A DNA stretch of 64,000 nt from Penium margaritaceum (Eukaryota > Streptophyta > Zygnematophyceae > Desmidiales > Peniaceae), in the NCBI GenBank assembly GCA_023375785.1, contig SZWC01001531.1, forward strand, positions 124,399 to 188,398, written 5' to 3'. Under the pieces are notes generated by a model. It was not told where the DNA came from. It worked only from the letters and a program-made list of their open reading frames with translations, and did no database searches. The translations under genes and the position numbers were made by a program. Positions 24,341-37,330 of this stretch are shown piece by piece; the stretch's first letter is position 1, and each line of letters begins with the position of its first letter.

Positions 24341-26470
24341 ACAGAACTATGGTGGTTTGTACATAGATGTATGGAGTTGTACAGATTTGTATGGAGATGT
24401 GCCGAGTTGTCTGGAGTAGTAAGGGGCTGTACGGAGTTGTTCAAAGCTGTACGGAATTGTGTTGAGCTGTACAGAGCTGTACAGAGTTGTATCAATCTGT
24501 ACAGAGTTCTACAAAGTTGTACCAAGTTGAACGGAGTTTTGAGGAGTCGTGTGGAGTTGTCGGGAGTTGAGAGGAGTTGTAGGGGGTTGAACACTGTTGT
24601 ACGAAGTTGTACAAAGTTGTAGAGAATTGTATGGAGTTGAACGTAGTTGTTCGGATTTGTAGCAAGTTGTAGAAATGTTGTACAGGGAAGCATGGAATGG
24701 TACGGAGTTGTATGAACTTGTACAGAGCTGTACGGAGCCGTATGGAGCCGTACAGAGTTGTACGGAGTTGTACAGAGTTGTACAAAGTTTTACATGATTT
24801 GCTGAGTTGAACGGAATTGTACGGAGTTGTACTGAGCTATATGGAGCTGTACAGAGTTGTAGCAATTTGTACAGAATTGTACGGCGTTTCATCGAGTTCT
24901 ACAGAGTTGTACAGAGGTATACAGAGTGATATGGAGGTGTACACAGTTGTACCGAGTTGTGGCGAGTTGTAGCATGTTGTAAGGAGTAGTACCGAGTTGT
25001 ACGGAATTGTAGGGTGTTGTAAAGAGTTCTACAAAGTTGAACGTAGTTTATGTCGTAATACGAAGCTGTAGCAAATTGTAAGGAGGCATACGGAGTTGTC
25101 CAGAGTTGTACGAGGCTGTTTGGAGTTGTACGGGTCTGTACAGAGTTAGAAAGAGGCGTACAGAGTTGTACAGAGTTCAACAGAGTTGAAAGGAGTTGTA
25201 TGGGGTTGTATGGGATGTAGTGATTTGTACATAGTTCTATGGAGTTGCATGTGGTTGTACTAAGTTGTACGGAGTTGTATGGAGTTGTACAAGGTTTTAT
25301 GGAGTTGTACAGAGTTGTCCAGAGCTGTACAGAGCTGTAGCAACTAGTACAAAGTTGTAGGGTGTTGTATGGAGTTGTATGGAATTTTGCGGAGTTGTAC
25401 GGAGTGGTACGGAGATGTATGGAGTTCTACGGAGTTGTACAGAGTTGTATAGAGTTGTACCAAGTTGTATAGAGTTGTAGCGAGTTGTACAAAGTTGTAA
25501 CAAATTGTATGGAGTTGTACAGAGTTGAACGGAGTTCAAAGGAGTTGTACGCAGTTAGACAAAGTTGTACAAAGTTGTACGGAGTTATATAGAGTTGTAC
25601 GGATTTGTACGAAGCTACACAGAGTTGTACAGAGCTGTACCAAGCTGTATAGAGATGTACCAAGATGTACAGAGCTGTACGGAGTCGTAGGGAGTTGTAT
25701 GGAGTTATAGGGAGATGTACGGAGTTGTACAAAGTTGTGCAGAGCTGAAAGGAGTTGTGCGGAGTAGTACAGAGTTGTACGGAGTAGTGCGGAGTTGTAC
25801 AGAATTGTATCGAGTTGTGAAGAGTTGTATGGAGTTGTATGGAGTTGCACAGATTTGTACCGAGTTTTATGGACATGTACAAAGTTGTACGGAGTTGTAC
25901 AAAGTTGAACACTGTTGTAGGGAGTTGTATAAAGTTGTACGAAGTTGTATGGAGTTGGACGGAGTTGTACAAAGCTATGCAAAGATGCACGGAGTTGTAT
26001 AAAGCTTTAACGAATGGTACACACTAGTATAGACCTGTACGCCATTGTATAGAGTTGTACGAAGCTGTACAGAGATGTACGGAGTTGTATGCAGTTGTAC
26101 AAAGTTGTACGAAAATGTAGGATATTTTGCGAAGTTGAAAAACGATGTTCAGTATCATACGGAGTTTAATGGAGTTGTACATTCTAGTATAGAGTTGTAC
26201 GAAGTTGTAAAGAGTTGTAAGGAATTGTAAGGAGTTTAACAAAAGTGCACAGATTTTTACAGAATTCTACAGAGTTCTACAAAGATGTACAGATTTGTAC
26301 ACATTTGTACGGAGTTGTACGGAGTTGTTCCGAGTTGAACGGAGTTGTACAGAGCTATACAAAGTTGTTTAGAGTTGTAGAGAGTTGTACGGAGTTGTAC
26401 GGGATTGTGCCGCGCTGTACATAGTTGTACAGAGCTAGACAGAGTTGTACAGAGTTTTGCAGAGTTGAGT
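24341..26470 (+). repeat. Satellite C array, forward orientation (10 bp unit)
   Basis: The unit is GTACGGAGTT, with the frequent variants GTACAGAGTT and GTATGGAGTT, which are the two CpG-transition products. Three units make 30 bp, so translations show a 10-residue period (ELYGVVRSCT type) in several frames. No gene structure is visible. Confidence 0.95.
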
Positions 26471-26697
26471 CAGAGTAGATGCAATGCACTATGCAAAAGC
26501 GCTGAAGAGGATAAGGTGGAGCAGAGAGCCTTAAGGCCGGCCAAGGACATATCCAGAAGCACGGAAAAGGACGTTGCAAGAAGCGAGGTCGAGTTATGAG
26601 GTGGACAAGATTCTAGCAAGAGAATGCTGACGGCGAGAGTGCACCATTGATGTGACAAGAGGAGATGAGCGGAGAAGCGAGAGTGACGGAGCGAATT
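26471..26697. other. Non-satellite island of 227 bp between C and B
   Basis: This stretch does not fit any of the five satellite units. It is purine-rich (AAGCGCTGAAGAGGATAAGG, GGAGATGAGCGGAGAAGCGA) and contains no frame longer than the surrounding noise. I see no tRNA, TIR or LTR signature. It may be a remnant of the sequence into which the satellites grew. Confidence 0.7.
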
Positions 26698-28329
26698 GCT
26701 CCAGTGCTCCAGTGCTCCAGTCGTCTTGGACTTGCTCCCGTTGTCTTTACCTTGCTCCAGTTGTCTTTGCCTTGCTCCAGTTACATTCGGCTTGCTCCAT
26801 TTGTTCTGCACTTGCTCCAGTTGTCTTGGGCTTGCTCTAGTTGTCGTTGCCTTGCTCAACTTGTCATGGGCTTGCTCCAGTTGTCTTGGGCTTACTCCAA
26901 TTGTCTTGGCCTTGCTCTAGTTGTCTTGGGCTGGTTCCACTTGTCTTGGCCTTGCTCCAGTTCTCTTTGGCTTGCTCCAGATATCTTGGCCTTGCTCCAG
27001 TTGTCTTGGGCTTGCTTTAGTTCTCTTCGGCTTGCTCCAGTTTTCTTGGCCTTGCACCAGTTGTCTAGGGCTTGCGCCAAATGTCTTGGGCTTACTCTAG
27101 TTGTCTTGCGCTTGCTCTACTTGTATTGGGCTTTATCCAGTTGTCTTGGCATTGCTCCAGTTGTCTTGCCATTGCTCTAGTTGTCTTGGCCTTGTGCTAG
27201 TTGTCTTGGCCTTGCTTCAGTGGTATTGTGATTGCTCCAGCTGTTGTGGGCTTGCTCCAGTTGTCTTGGCCTTGCTCCCGTTGTCTCGGGCTTGCTCCAG
27301 TTGTATTGGGCTTGCTCCAGTTGTCTTGGACTTGCTCTAGGTGTCTTGGGTTTTCTCCAGTTGTATTGGGCTTCCTCCAGTTGTCTTGGCCTTGCTCCAG
27401 TTGTCTTGGCTTTGCTCCAGTTGTCTTGAGCTTTCTCCAGCTGTCTTGGCCTTGCTCCAGTTGTCCTGGCATTGCTCCCATTGTCCTGGCCTTGCTCCAC
27501 TTGTCTTAGGCTTGGTCCAGTTCTCTTGGGCTTGCTCTGGTTCTCTTGGGCTTGCTCCCGTTGTCTTGGGCTTGCTCCAGTTGTCTTGGGCTTGCTCCAG
27601 TTGTCTTGGACATGCTCAAGTTGTCTTGTGCTTGCTCCAGTTCTTGGCTTAGCTCTTGTTGTCGTGGGCTTGCTTCACTTGTGTAGGGCTTGCTCAAGTT
27701 TTCTTGGGCTTTTTCCAGCTGTCTTGGCCTTGCTTCAGTTGTTTTGGCCTCGCTCCAGTTGTCTTGGGCCTGACCCAGTTGTCTTGGGCTTGCTCCAGTT
27801 GTCTTGGCTTTACTCCAGCTTTCCTAGCCTTGCTCCAGTTGTCGTGGCCTTGCTCCAGTTGTCTTGGGCTTGCTCCACTTGTCTTGGGCGTGCTCCATTT
27901 GTCTTGGCCTTGCTCCCGTTGTCTTGGGCTTGCTCCATTTGTCTTGGGCTTGTTCCAGTTGTCTTTGCCTTGCTTCAGTTGTCTTGGGCTTTCTCTAGTT
28001 GTCTTGGACTTGCTCCAGTTGTCTTGGCCTTGCTCCACTACTATTGGCCTTGCTCTAGCTGTGTTGGCCTTGCTCCAGCTATCTTCGCCTTGCTCTAGAT
28101 GTCTTGGCCTTGATCAGTTGTCTTGTGCTTGCTCCAGTTGTCTTGGACTTGCTCCAGCTGTCTTGGTCTTTCATCAGTTGTCTTGGCCTCGCTCCAGTTG
28201 TCTTTGGCTTGCTCCAGGTGTCCTTGGCTTGCTTCAGCTGTTTTGGCCTTGCTCCAGTTGTCTTGGCTTTGCTCCAGCTGTCTTGGCCTTGCTCCTGTTG
28301 TCTTGGCCTTGCTCCAGTTTTCTCGGGCC
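26698..28329 (-). repeat. Satellite B array, inverted orientation (about 80 units)
   Basis: Reverse-complement B units of 19-20 bp (CTTGCTCCAGTTGTCTTGGC) run without interruption, with the GGCCTTG and GGGCTTG forms mixed. It lies between C+ and C-, at the middle of the mirrored block order. The Leu/Ser/Cys-rich open frames (for example 27472-28098) come from the 60 bp, 20-residue translation period. Confidence 0.95.
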
Positions 28330-29910
28330 TCCGTACAAATTGCTACAACACCGTATAGCTCCGTACAAACCTGTACAACTCTGTATAACTCCGTACAACT
28401 CCGTACAAATCTGTACTACCCCGTTCAACTCCATACAGCCCTGTACAACAGTTAACAATTCCATACAACTCTGTACAGCTCTGCACTTTACCGTACCAAT
28501 CCGTACAACTTTGTACAACTCCGTACAATTCCATGCAGCTCCATACAACTCTATCCAACTCCGTTCAACTCTGTGAAACTCTATACCATTCCGTACACAT
28601 GCGTACAACTCCGCACAACTTGCTACAACTTGCTGCAACTCTGTACAACTCCGTACAACTCCGTACAACCCCATACAATTCCCTACTATATACAATTCCG
28701 GCCAACGATTCTACAACTTGCTACAAATCTGTACAACTCCGCACAAGTACGTACAACTACGTACGACTCCGTACCATCATGTACAACACTGTACAACTAT
28801 GTACAACTCGGTACAACTCCGTACAATCCTCTACAACTCCCTACAGTTGTGAACGACTCCCTACGATTTTGTACAACTTTGAACAACTCTGCACAACTCG
28901 GTACAACTCTGTACAACTCCGTACGACTCCGTTGAATTCTGACAACTACGTCAAATTCTGTACAGCTCCATCTATCTCCATACAAATCAGTAGGGCTTTC
29001 AACAACAATGTACAACTTGCTAACACTCTGTAAAGTTATGTACAACTCTCTAGAACTCCGTACAATTCCGTACATCTCCGTAAAACTCTGTACAATTAGC
29101 TACAACTCTGTATAATTCTGTACTTCTCCGTACAACTCCGTACAACTCCATACAACTCCGTACAACTTTGTGCAACTTTGTACAACTCCATAAAACCCAT
29201 TCCAGCTCCGTACAACCCCATATGAGTTTGTAAAAACTGCTACAACTATGTATAACTCCGTACAACTCCGTACAACTCTGTACAACATTGTACAGCTTTG
29301 TAAAACTCCGTACAAGTTTGTACAACTCCGTGCGACTTGCTACGTCTCTGTACAAATCCGGACACTTTTGTACAACTCCGTACAACTATGTACAATTCCA
29401 TACAACATGTACAGATCCGTACAACTCTGTACAACTCCATACAACTCTGTACAACTTTGTACAACTCAGTTTAGCCATGTATAACTCCTAACACAGCACT
29501 ACAACCCCATAAACCTCCGTACGACTCTGTACAACTTGCTACAACTCTGTACAACTTTGTCAAACTCCCCACAACTTGATACAACCCCGTACAACTCCCT
29601 ACAACTCCGTACAATGCCGTACAACTCTGTCCAACTCCATACAATTTCGTTAAGCTCTGTACAGCTCCACCCACCTCTGTACAACTCGGTGCAACTCAGT
29701 ATATTCATGTAGAACTTGCTACAACTCGCTACAACTCACTATAACTCCGTAGAACTCCATACAACTTGGATAAATCTGTACACCTCCGTACAACTCCGTG
29801 CAACTATGTACAACGTTGTACAGCTTCCTACAACTCTGTACAATTTGCTACAATTCGCTACAACTCTGTACAAATGTGTACGGAGTTGTACAAAGCTGTA
29901 CGAATTGTAG
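28330..29910 (-). repeat. Satellite C array, inverted, with a short forward tail
   Basis: Reverse-complement C units (AACTCCGTAC, AACTCTGTAC, AACTCCATAC) fill 28330-29879. At about 29880 the orientation flips to forward C for about 30 bp (TACGGAGTTGTACAAAGCTG) before A begins. It mirrors 24341-26470 around the central B array. Confidence 0.93.
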
Positions 29911-32900
29911 CACATGTCATTGACCATGGGCATGTGTCATTGACCATGGGCATATGTCATTGACCATGCGCATATGGTCAACGTTGACAACTCATAATAC
30001 GAGTCACAAATGGTCAGAGAGGGAGAAAGTAGTATAGGAATACTAGTTATTGACTACAAAATACAGATACCTTCAATACGTAGTTGCACGGCGTGGCTAC
30101 CATACACAATGACCAACCTGAGGAGGCATACATCATTGACTATGACCATAGAACTTCAATATGGGTTGTCAACGTTGACAACTCATAGTATGAGTCGCAA
30201 ATGGTCCGAGGGTGAAACAACGATTTGGGAATACTAGTTTTTGACTAGCAAGTACAAAGACATTCAATACGTAGTTGCAGGGTGTGCTACCATGCACAAT
30301 CACCAACCAAAGTAGGCATATGATACTGACCATGACCAAAGAATCGCACCATGTGTGGTCAACGTTGACAACATATAACACAAGTCACAATTGGTCAGAG
30401 GGGGAAACTATAGTTAGGGAAGGCTAGTTTTCGACTAGCAAGTACTAAGACATCAAATAAGTAGTGGCACGGAGTGGCTACCATGCACCATGACCAACCA
30501 AAGTAGGCATGTTTCACTGTCCATGACCATAGACTTTCACTTTGTGTGGTCAACATTGCCAAATCATAATACAAGTCACAATTAGTTAGAGGGACAAACA
30601 ATGGCTTGAAAACAATGTTTATCATATAGCAAGTACTAAGACCTTTGATGAGAAGTGGCACGGTGTGGCTACCATGCACAATGACCAACCAAAGTATGCA
30701 TGTGGTACTGACCATGGCCAAAGAATTCAACTATATGTTGTCAACATTGAAAACTCGTTATACGAGTCACAAATGGTCAGAAGGGGAAACAATGGTTTGG
30801 GAATACCAGTTATTAAGTAGCAAGTACAAAGACTTTCATTTATCAGTGGCACAGTGTGGCTACCATGCACAATGACCAACCAAGGTAGGCATATGTCGGT
30901 GACCATTACCAGAGAATCTCACTACGTGTGGTCAACGTTGACAACCCATAACACGAGTCACAAATGGTCAGAGGGGAAAATCATGGTTTGGAAAAAAACG
31001 TTTTCATCTAGCAAGTACAAAGACCTTTAATGAGTAGCTGCACAATGTAGTTACCATGCAAGATGACCATCCAAAGTAGGCATATCTCACTGACCATGAC
31101 GAAAGATTTTCAGTATGGGTGGTCGACGTTGACAGCTCATTATACAAGTCACAAATGGTCAGAGGCGGAAACAATGGGTTGGGAATACTATTCATTGACT
31201 GGCAAGTACAGAGACCTTCAATAAGTAGTGGCACGGTGTGGCTACCATGCACAATGACCAACCAAAGTAGGCATATGTCACATACCATGACCAAAGAAGT
31301 TCACTACGTATGGTCAACGTTGACAACCCATGATACGAGTCACAAATGGTCAGAGGGGGAAACAATTCTTTGGATATACTAGCTACCAAATGGCATGTAT
31401 AAATACCTTCAATGATTAGTGGCACGGTGTGGCTATCATGCACAATGACCATCTAAAGTAGGCATGTCACTGACCATGACCAAAGAATTTCACTATGGAT
31501 GGTCAACGTTGACAGCTCATACCATGAGTCACAAAAGGTCAGAGGGGGAAACAATGGTTTTGGGAATACGAAACATTGACTGGCAAGGAAGGAGACCTTC
31601 ATTAAGTAGTGGCAAGGTGAGGCTAACATGCACAATGACCAACCAAAACAGGCATATGTCACTGACCATGACCAAAGAATATCACTATGCTTGGTCAACT
31701 TTGATTTCTCTTTTGTTTGAGTCACAAATGGTCATAGGGGGAAACAATGGTTTGGGAATACTAGGTATCAACTAGCAAGTACAAAGATCTTCCAAAAGTA
31801 GTGGAAAGGTGTGGATACCATGCACAATGACCAACCAAAGTAGACATATGTCGCTGACTATGAGCAAATAATTTCACTATGGGTGGTCAACGTTGACAAC
31901 TCGTAAAACAAGTCACAATAGGTCAGAGGGGGAAACAATGGTTTGGGAATACTGTATATCAAATAGCAAGTACAAAGACCTTCACGAAGTAGTGGTATGA
32001 TGTGGCTACCGTGCACAATGACCAACCAAAGTAGACATATGTCACTAACCGCAACCTAAGAATTTCACTATGTGTGGTCAACGTTGATAACTTATGTTAC
32101 GAGTCACAAATGGTCAGAGGGGGAAGGAATGGTTTGGAGATACTAGTTATCAAATAGCAAGTACAAAGACCTTAAAAAACTATTGACTCTGTATGGCTAA
32201 CATGCACACTGACCAACCAAAGTAGGCATATGTCACTGACCATGACCAAATAATTTCACTATGTGTGTAGTAAATGTTGACAACTCTTTAAGTGAGTCAC
32301 AACTGGTCAGAGGGGGAAAAATCATTTGAGAATACTAGTTTTTGTCTAATAAATACACAGACCTGTAATAAGTAGTGGTACGGTGTGGCTACCATGTACA
32401 ATGACCAACCAAAGTACGCATATGTCACTGATCATGACCAATGTTTTAACGTTGACACTTCATAATGTAGGTAACAAATGGTCAGAGAGGGAATAATGGT
32501 TGGGGAATACTAGTTATTGACTAGAAAATACATAGACCTTTAACACGGATTGGCACGTTGTGGCTACTATGCACAACAACCAACCAAAGTAGGCATATGT
32601 CATTGACCATGACCAAAGAATTTCACTATGTGTGTTCAACGCTGACAACTCGTATTACAAGTCACAAATGGTCAGAGGGTGAAACAGTGGTTAGGATATA
32701 CTGTTTATCTACTAGTAAGAACAAATACCATCAAGAAGCAGTGGCCTGGCGTGGCTAGCATGGACAATGAACAGCCAAAGTAGGCGCATGTCACTGACCA
32801 TGGCCCAAGAATTGCACTATGTGTGGTTAACATTGACAACTCGTAATACGAGCCACCAATGGTCAGAAGGGGAAACAATGGTTTGGACATACTAGTTATT

Positions 32901-33960
32901 GACTAGCAATTGAAAGGATCTCCAATATGTAGTAAAAAGGTGTGGATACCGTGCACAATGACCAACCAAAGCATGCATACATCACTGACCATGACCAAAG
33001 AATTTCACTATCTGTGGTCAACACTCACAACTCATGATACTAGTCCGGAATGGTCAGAGGGGGAAACTTTGGTTTGGGAATATCATTTATTGACTAGCAA
33101 GTAAAAATACCGTCAATAAATAGTGCCACGGTGTGGCTACCATGCACACTGACCAACCAAAGAATGCATGTGTCACTGATGATGACCAAAGCATTTCACG
33201 ATGTGTGGTCAATGTTGATAGCACATGGTACGAGTAACAAATGGTCAGAGGGGGGAACAATGGTTTGGGAGTTCTAGTTATTGACTGGCATGTACAAATA
33301 CCGTGTAAAAGTAGTCGCCAGGCATGGCTGCCATTCACAATGACCAGACAAAGAAGGCATATGTCACTGATCATGACCAAATAATTTCACTATGTGTGGT
33401 CAACATTGACAACTCGTAATATGATTCACAAATGGTCATAGGGGGGAACAATGGTTTGGAAGTACACATACCTTCCATAAGCAGTGGCACGGTGCGGCTA
33501 CCATGCACAATGACCAATCAAAGTAGGTAGATGTCACATATCATGATCAAATAATTTGACTGTGTGTGGTCAACATTGACAAAGGGGGAAAGAATGGTTT
33601 GGGAATACTATTCACTGGCTAGCAAGTACAAAGACATTCAGTAAGTCGTCTTATGGTTTGGTTACAATGCACAATGACCAACCAAAGAGGCATATGTCAC
33701 GAACCATGACCGAAGAATTTCACTCTAATTGGTCAATGTTGAGAAATCATAATATGAGTCACAAATGGTCAGAGGGGAAAACAATAGCTTGGGAATCCTA
33801 GTATCGCCTAGCAAGTACAAAGACATTCATTTTGTAGTCGCACGGACTGGCTACCATGCACAATGACCAACCAAAGTAGGCATATGTCACTGGCCATGAC
33901 CAAATAAAATCACTATTTGTGCTCAACGGTGACAGCTGGTAATACAAGTCACAAATGGTC
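29911..33960 (+). repeat. Satellite A array, forward orientation (about 21 copies)
   Basis: A units of about 190 bp run in the same orientation as at 1-4974. The first 60 bases are three copies of a 20 bp piece of the A unit (CATGTGTCATTGACCATGGG) at about 29911-29970. The array ends at CACAAATGGTC, the same junction point with B as at 4974. Confidence 0.95.
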
Positions 33961-36900
33961 CAAGACATCCGGGGCAAGCCCAAGACAACAGGAGTAACGC
34001 CAAGCCAACTGCAGCAAGCCCAGGTTAACTGGAGCAAGGTCAAGACAACTGGAGCAAGCCCAAGACAACTGGAGCAAGGCGGAAACTATCAAAGAGAGCC
34101 CAAGACAACAGGAGCAAGGCTAAGACAACTGGAACAAGCCCAAGACAACTGGAGTAAGCACAAGAAAAGTGGAGCAAGGCCAAGACAACTGGAGCAAGGC
34201 CAAGACAACTTGAGCAAGGCCAGGAAAACTGGAGCAAGCCCAAGACAACTGGAGCAAACCCAAGACAACTGGAGCAAGGTCAAGACAACTGGAGCAAGGC
34301 CAAGACAACAGAAGCAAGCCCAAGACAACATGAGCAAGCCCAAGACAACTGGATCAAGGCCAAGACAACTAGAGCAAGGCCAAGAAAACTGGAGCAAGGC
34401 CAAGACAACTGGAGCAAGGCCAAGACAATTACAGCAAGCCCAAGACAACTGGAGCAAGGCCAAGACAACTGGAGCAAGCCCAGGACAAATGGAGCAAGCA
34501 CAAAACAACTGAAGCAAAGCCAAGACAAATGGAGCAAGCCCAAGAAAACTGGAGAAATCACAAGACAACTGGAGCAAGGCTATGAAAACTGGAGCAAGGC
34601 CAAAACAACTCAAGCAAGGCCAAGAAAACTGGAGCAAGCCCAAGACACCTGGAGGAAGCCCAAGACAACTGGAGCGAGGCGAAGACAAGAGGAGGAAGCC
34701 CACGACAAGTGGAGCAAGACCAAGACAACAAGAGCAAGCCCAAGGCAACTGAAGCAAGGCCAAGACAACTGGAGCACGACCAAGACAAGTGGAGCAAGCC
34801 CAAGACAGCTGTAGCAAGGCCAAGACAAATGGAGCAAGCCCAAGACAAGTGGAGCATACCCAAGATAACTAGAACAAGGCCAAGACAAATGAAGCAAGCT
34901 CAATACAGCTGGACCAAGCCCAAGACAACTGGAGTAAGGCTAAGAAGACTGGAGCAAGGCCAAGACAAATGGAGCAAGGCCAAGACAGCTGAAGCAAGCC
35001 CACGACACCTGGAGTAAGCCCAAGACAACCGGAGCGAGGCCAAGACAACTGATGCAAGCCCAAGACCAGTAGAGCAAGGCAAGGACAACTGGAGCAAGCC
35101 CGAGACAACTAGATTGGGACTAAGACAACTAGAGCAAGGCCAAGACAGCTGGAGCAAGGCCAAGACAACTGAAGCAAGGCGAGGACAACTGGAGCAAGCC
35201 CGAGACAACTGGAGCAAGCCCAAGACATTTGGAGCAAGGCCAAGACAGCTGGAGCAAGGCCAGGACAACTGGAGCAAGCCCAAGACAACTGAGCAAGCCC
35301 AAGACAGCTGGATCAAGGCCAAGACAACTGGAGCAAGGCCAAGAAAACCGGAGCAAGGCCAAGACAACAAGAGCAAGACCAAGACAACTATAGAAGGGCT
35401 AAGACAGCTAGAGCAAGCCCAAGACAACTACAACAAGCCCAAGACAACTGGAGCAAGGCCAAGACAACTGGAGCAAGCCCAAGCCGAATGGAGCATGCCC
35501 AAGACAACTGGAGCAAGGCCAAGACAAATGGATAAAGCCCAAGAGAATTTGGGCAAGCACATGGCAACTGGAGCAATGCTATGACAAGTGGAGCAAGGCT
35601 AAGACAACTCAAGCAAAGCCAAGACAGCTGGAGCAAGCCCAAGACAACTAGAGCAAGCCCAAGACAACTGGAGCGAGACAAAGACAACTAGAGCAAGCCC
35701 AGGATAATTGGAGCAAGACAAATAGAACAGGAGCAAGCCCAAGACAACTCGAGCAAGCCCAAGACAAGTGCAGCAAGGCCAAGACAACTGCAGAACGGCC
35801 AAGACAACTGGAGCAAGCCCAAGACAGCTGGAGAAAAACTAAGACAACTTGAGAAAACCCAAGACAACCGGAGCAAACCCAAGACAACTGGAGCAAGGCA
35901 AAGACAAATCGAGCAAGCTCAAGACAACTAGAGCAAGCCCAAGACAACTGGAGCAAGGGTAAGTCAACTGGAGCAAGGCCAAGACAACTAGAGGAAGGCC
36001 AAGACAACTGGAGCAAGCCCAATACAACTGGAGCAAGGCCAAGACAACTGATGCAAGCCCAAGACAACTAGAGCAAGGCCAGGACAAGCGGAGCAAGTCC
36101 AAGACAACAGGATCAAGGCGAAGACAGCTAAAGCAAGGCCAATACAAGTGGAGCAAGGCCAAGACAACTGGAGCAAGGCCAAGACAACTGGGGAAAGGCC
36201 AAGACAACTGGAGCAAGCCCAAGATTAATGGAGCAAGCCCATTACAACTGGAGCAAGGCCAAGACATGTGGAGCAAGCTCAAGACAACTGGAGCAACGGC
36301 CAAAACAACTATAGCAAGCCAAAGACAACTAGAGCTAGGCCAAGACAGCTGGAGAAATCACAAGACAACTTGCATATGGCCAAGATAACTGGAGCAAGCC
36401 CAAGACAACTGGAGCAAACCCGTGTCAATTGGAGCAAGCCCAAGAGAAATGGAGCAAGTCTAAGAGAACAGGAGCAAGCCCAAGACAATTTGAGCAAGGC
36501 CAAGACAACAGGAGCAAGGGCAAGATAGCTGTAGAAAGGCCAAGTAAGCTGGAGGAAGCCCTAGACAACTAGAGCAAAAGCCAAGACAACTGGAGCAAGG
36601 CCAAGAAAACTGGAGCAAGCCAAATACAATTAGAGCAAGCCTAAGACGACTGGAGCAAGCCCAATACAACTGGAAGAGGGCAAAGACAACTAGAGCAAGC
36701 CCAAGACAACTGAAGCAAGCCCAATACAACTGGAGCAAGGCAAAGACAACTGGAGCAAGCCCAAGACAACTGGAGCAAGCCCAAGACAACTGGAGCAAGC
36801 CCAAGACAGTTGGAGCGAGGTGAGGACAACTGGAGCAAGCCCAGGAGATCTGGAGCAAGACCAAGAGAACAGGAGCAAGTACAAGACAACTGGAACAAGC

Positions 36901-37330
36901 CCAATACGACTGGAGCAAGGCCAAGAAAACTGGAGCAAGGCCAAGACAACTGGAGCAAGCCCAAGACAGCTGGAACGAGGCGAAGAAAACTGGAGGAAGC
37001 CCAAGAGAACGAGAGCAAGGTCAAGACAAGTGAAGCAAGGAAAAGACAACCGGAGCAAGTCCAAAACAGCTGAAGCAAGCCCAAGACAACTGGAGCAAGC
37101 CCAATACAACTGGAGCGAGGCCAAGACAACTGATGCAAGCCGAAGATAACTGGAGCAAGGCCAAGACAACTGGAGTAAGCCGAATACAATTGGATAGAGG
37201 CCAAGACACCTTCAGCAAGGCCTAGACAACTGGAGCAAGGCCAAGACAACGGGAGCAAGGTCAATACAACTGGAACAAAGCGAAGACAACTTGAGCAAGC
37301 CCAATACAACTGGAGCAAGCCCTAGACAAC
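33961..37330 (+). repeat. Satellite B array, forward orientation (about 168 units)
   Basis: The 20 bp unit CAAGACAACTGGAGCAAGGC or ...GCAAGCC repeats throughout. The first unit is CAAGACATCCGGGGCAAGCC. The array ends at CCTAGACAAC and passes directly into D through CTGGTTGGGGAGTGG. Long frames on both strands are translations of the 60 bp super-period. Confidence 0.95.

Noticed and set aside
26471-26697. Possible small gene between satellites C and B
   Set aside because: No frame with coding character and no RNA-gene signature could be seen.
27472-28576. Leu/Cys/Ser-rich frames that look like membrane proteins in satellite B
   Set aside because: They are translations of the 20 bp B unit with a 20-residue period; reverse frames are equally open.
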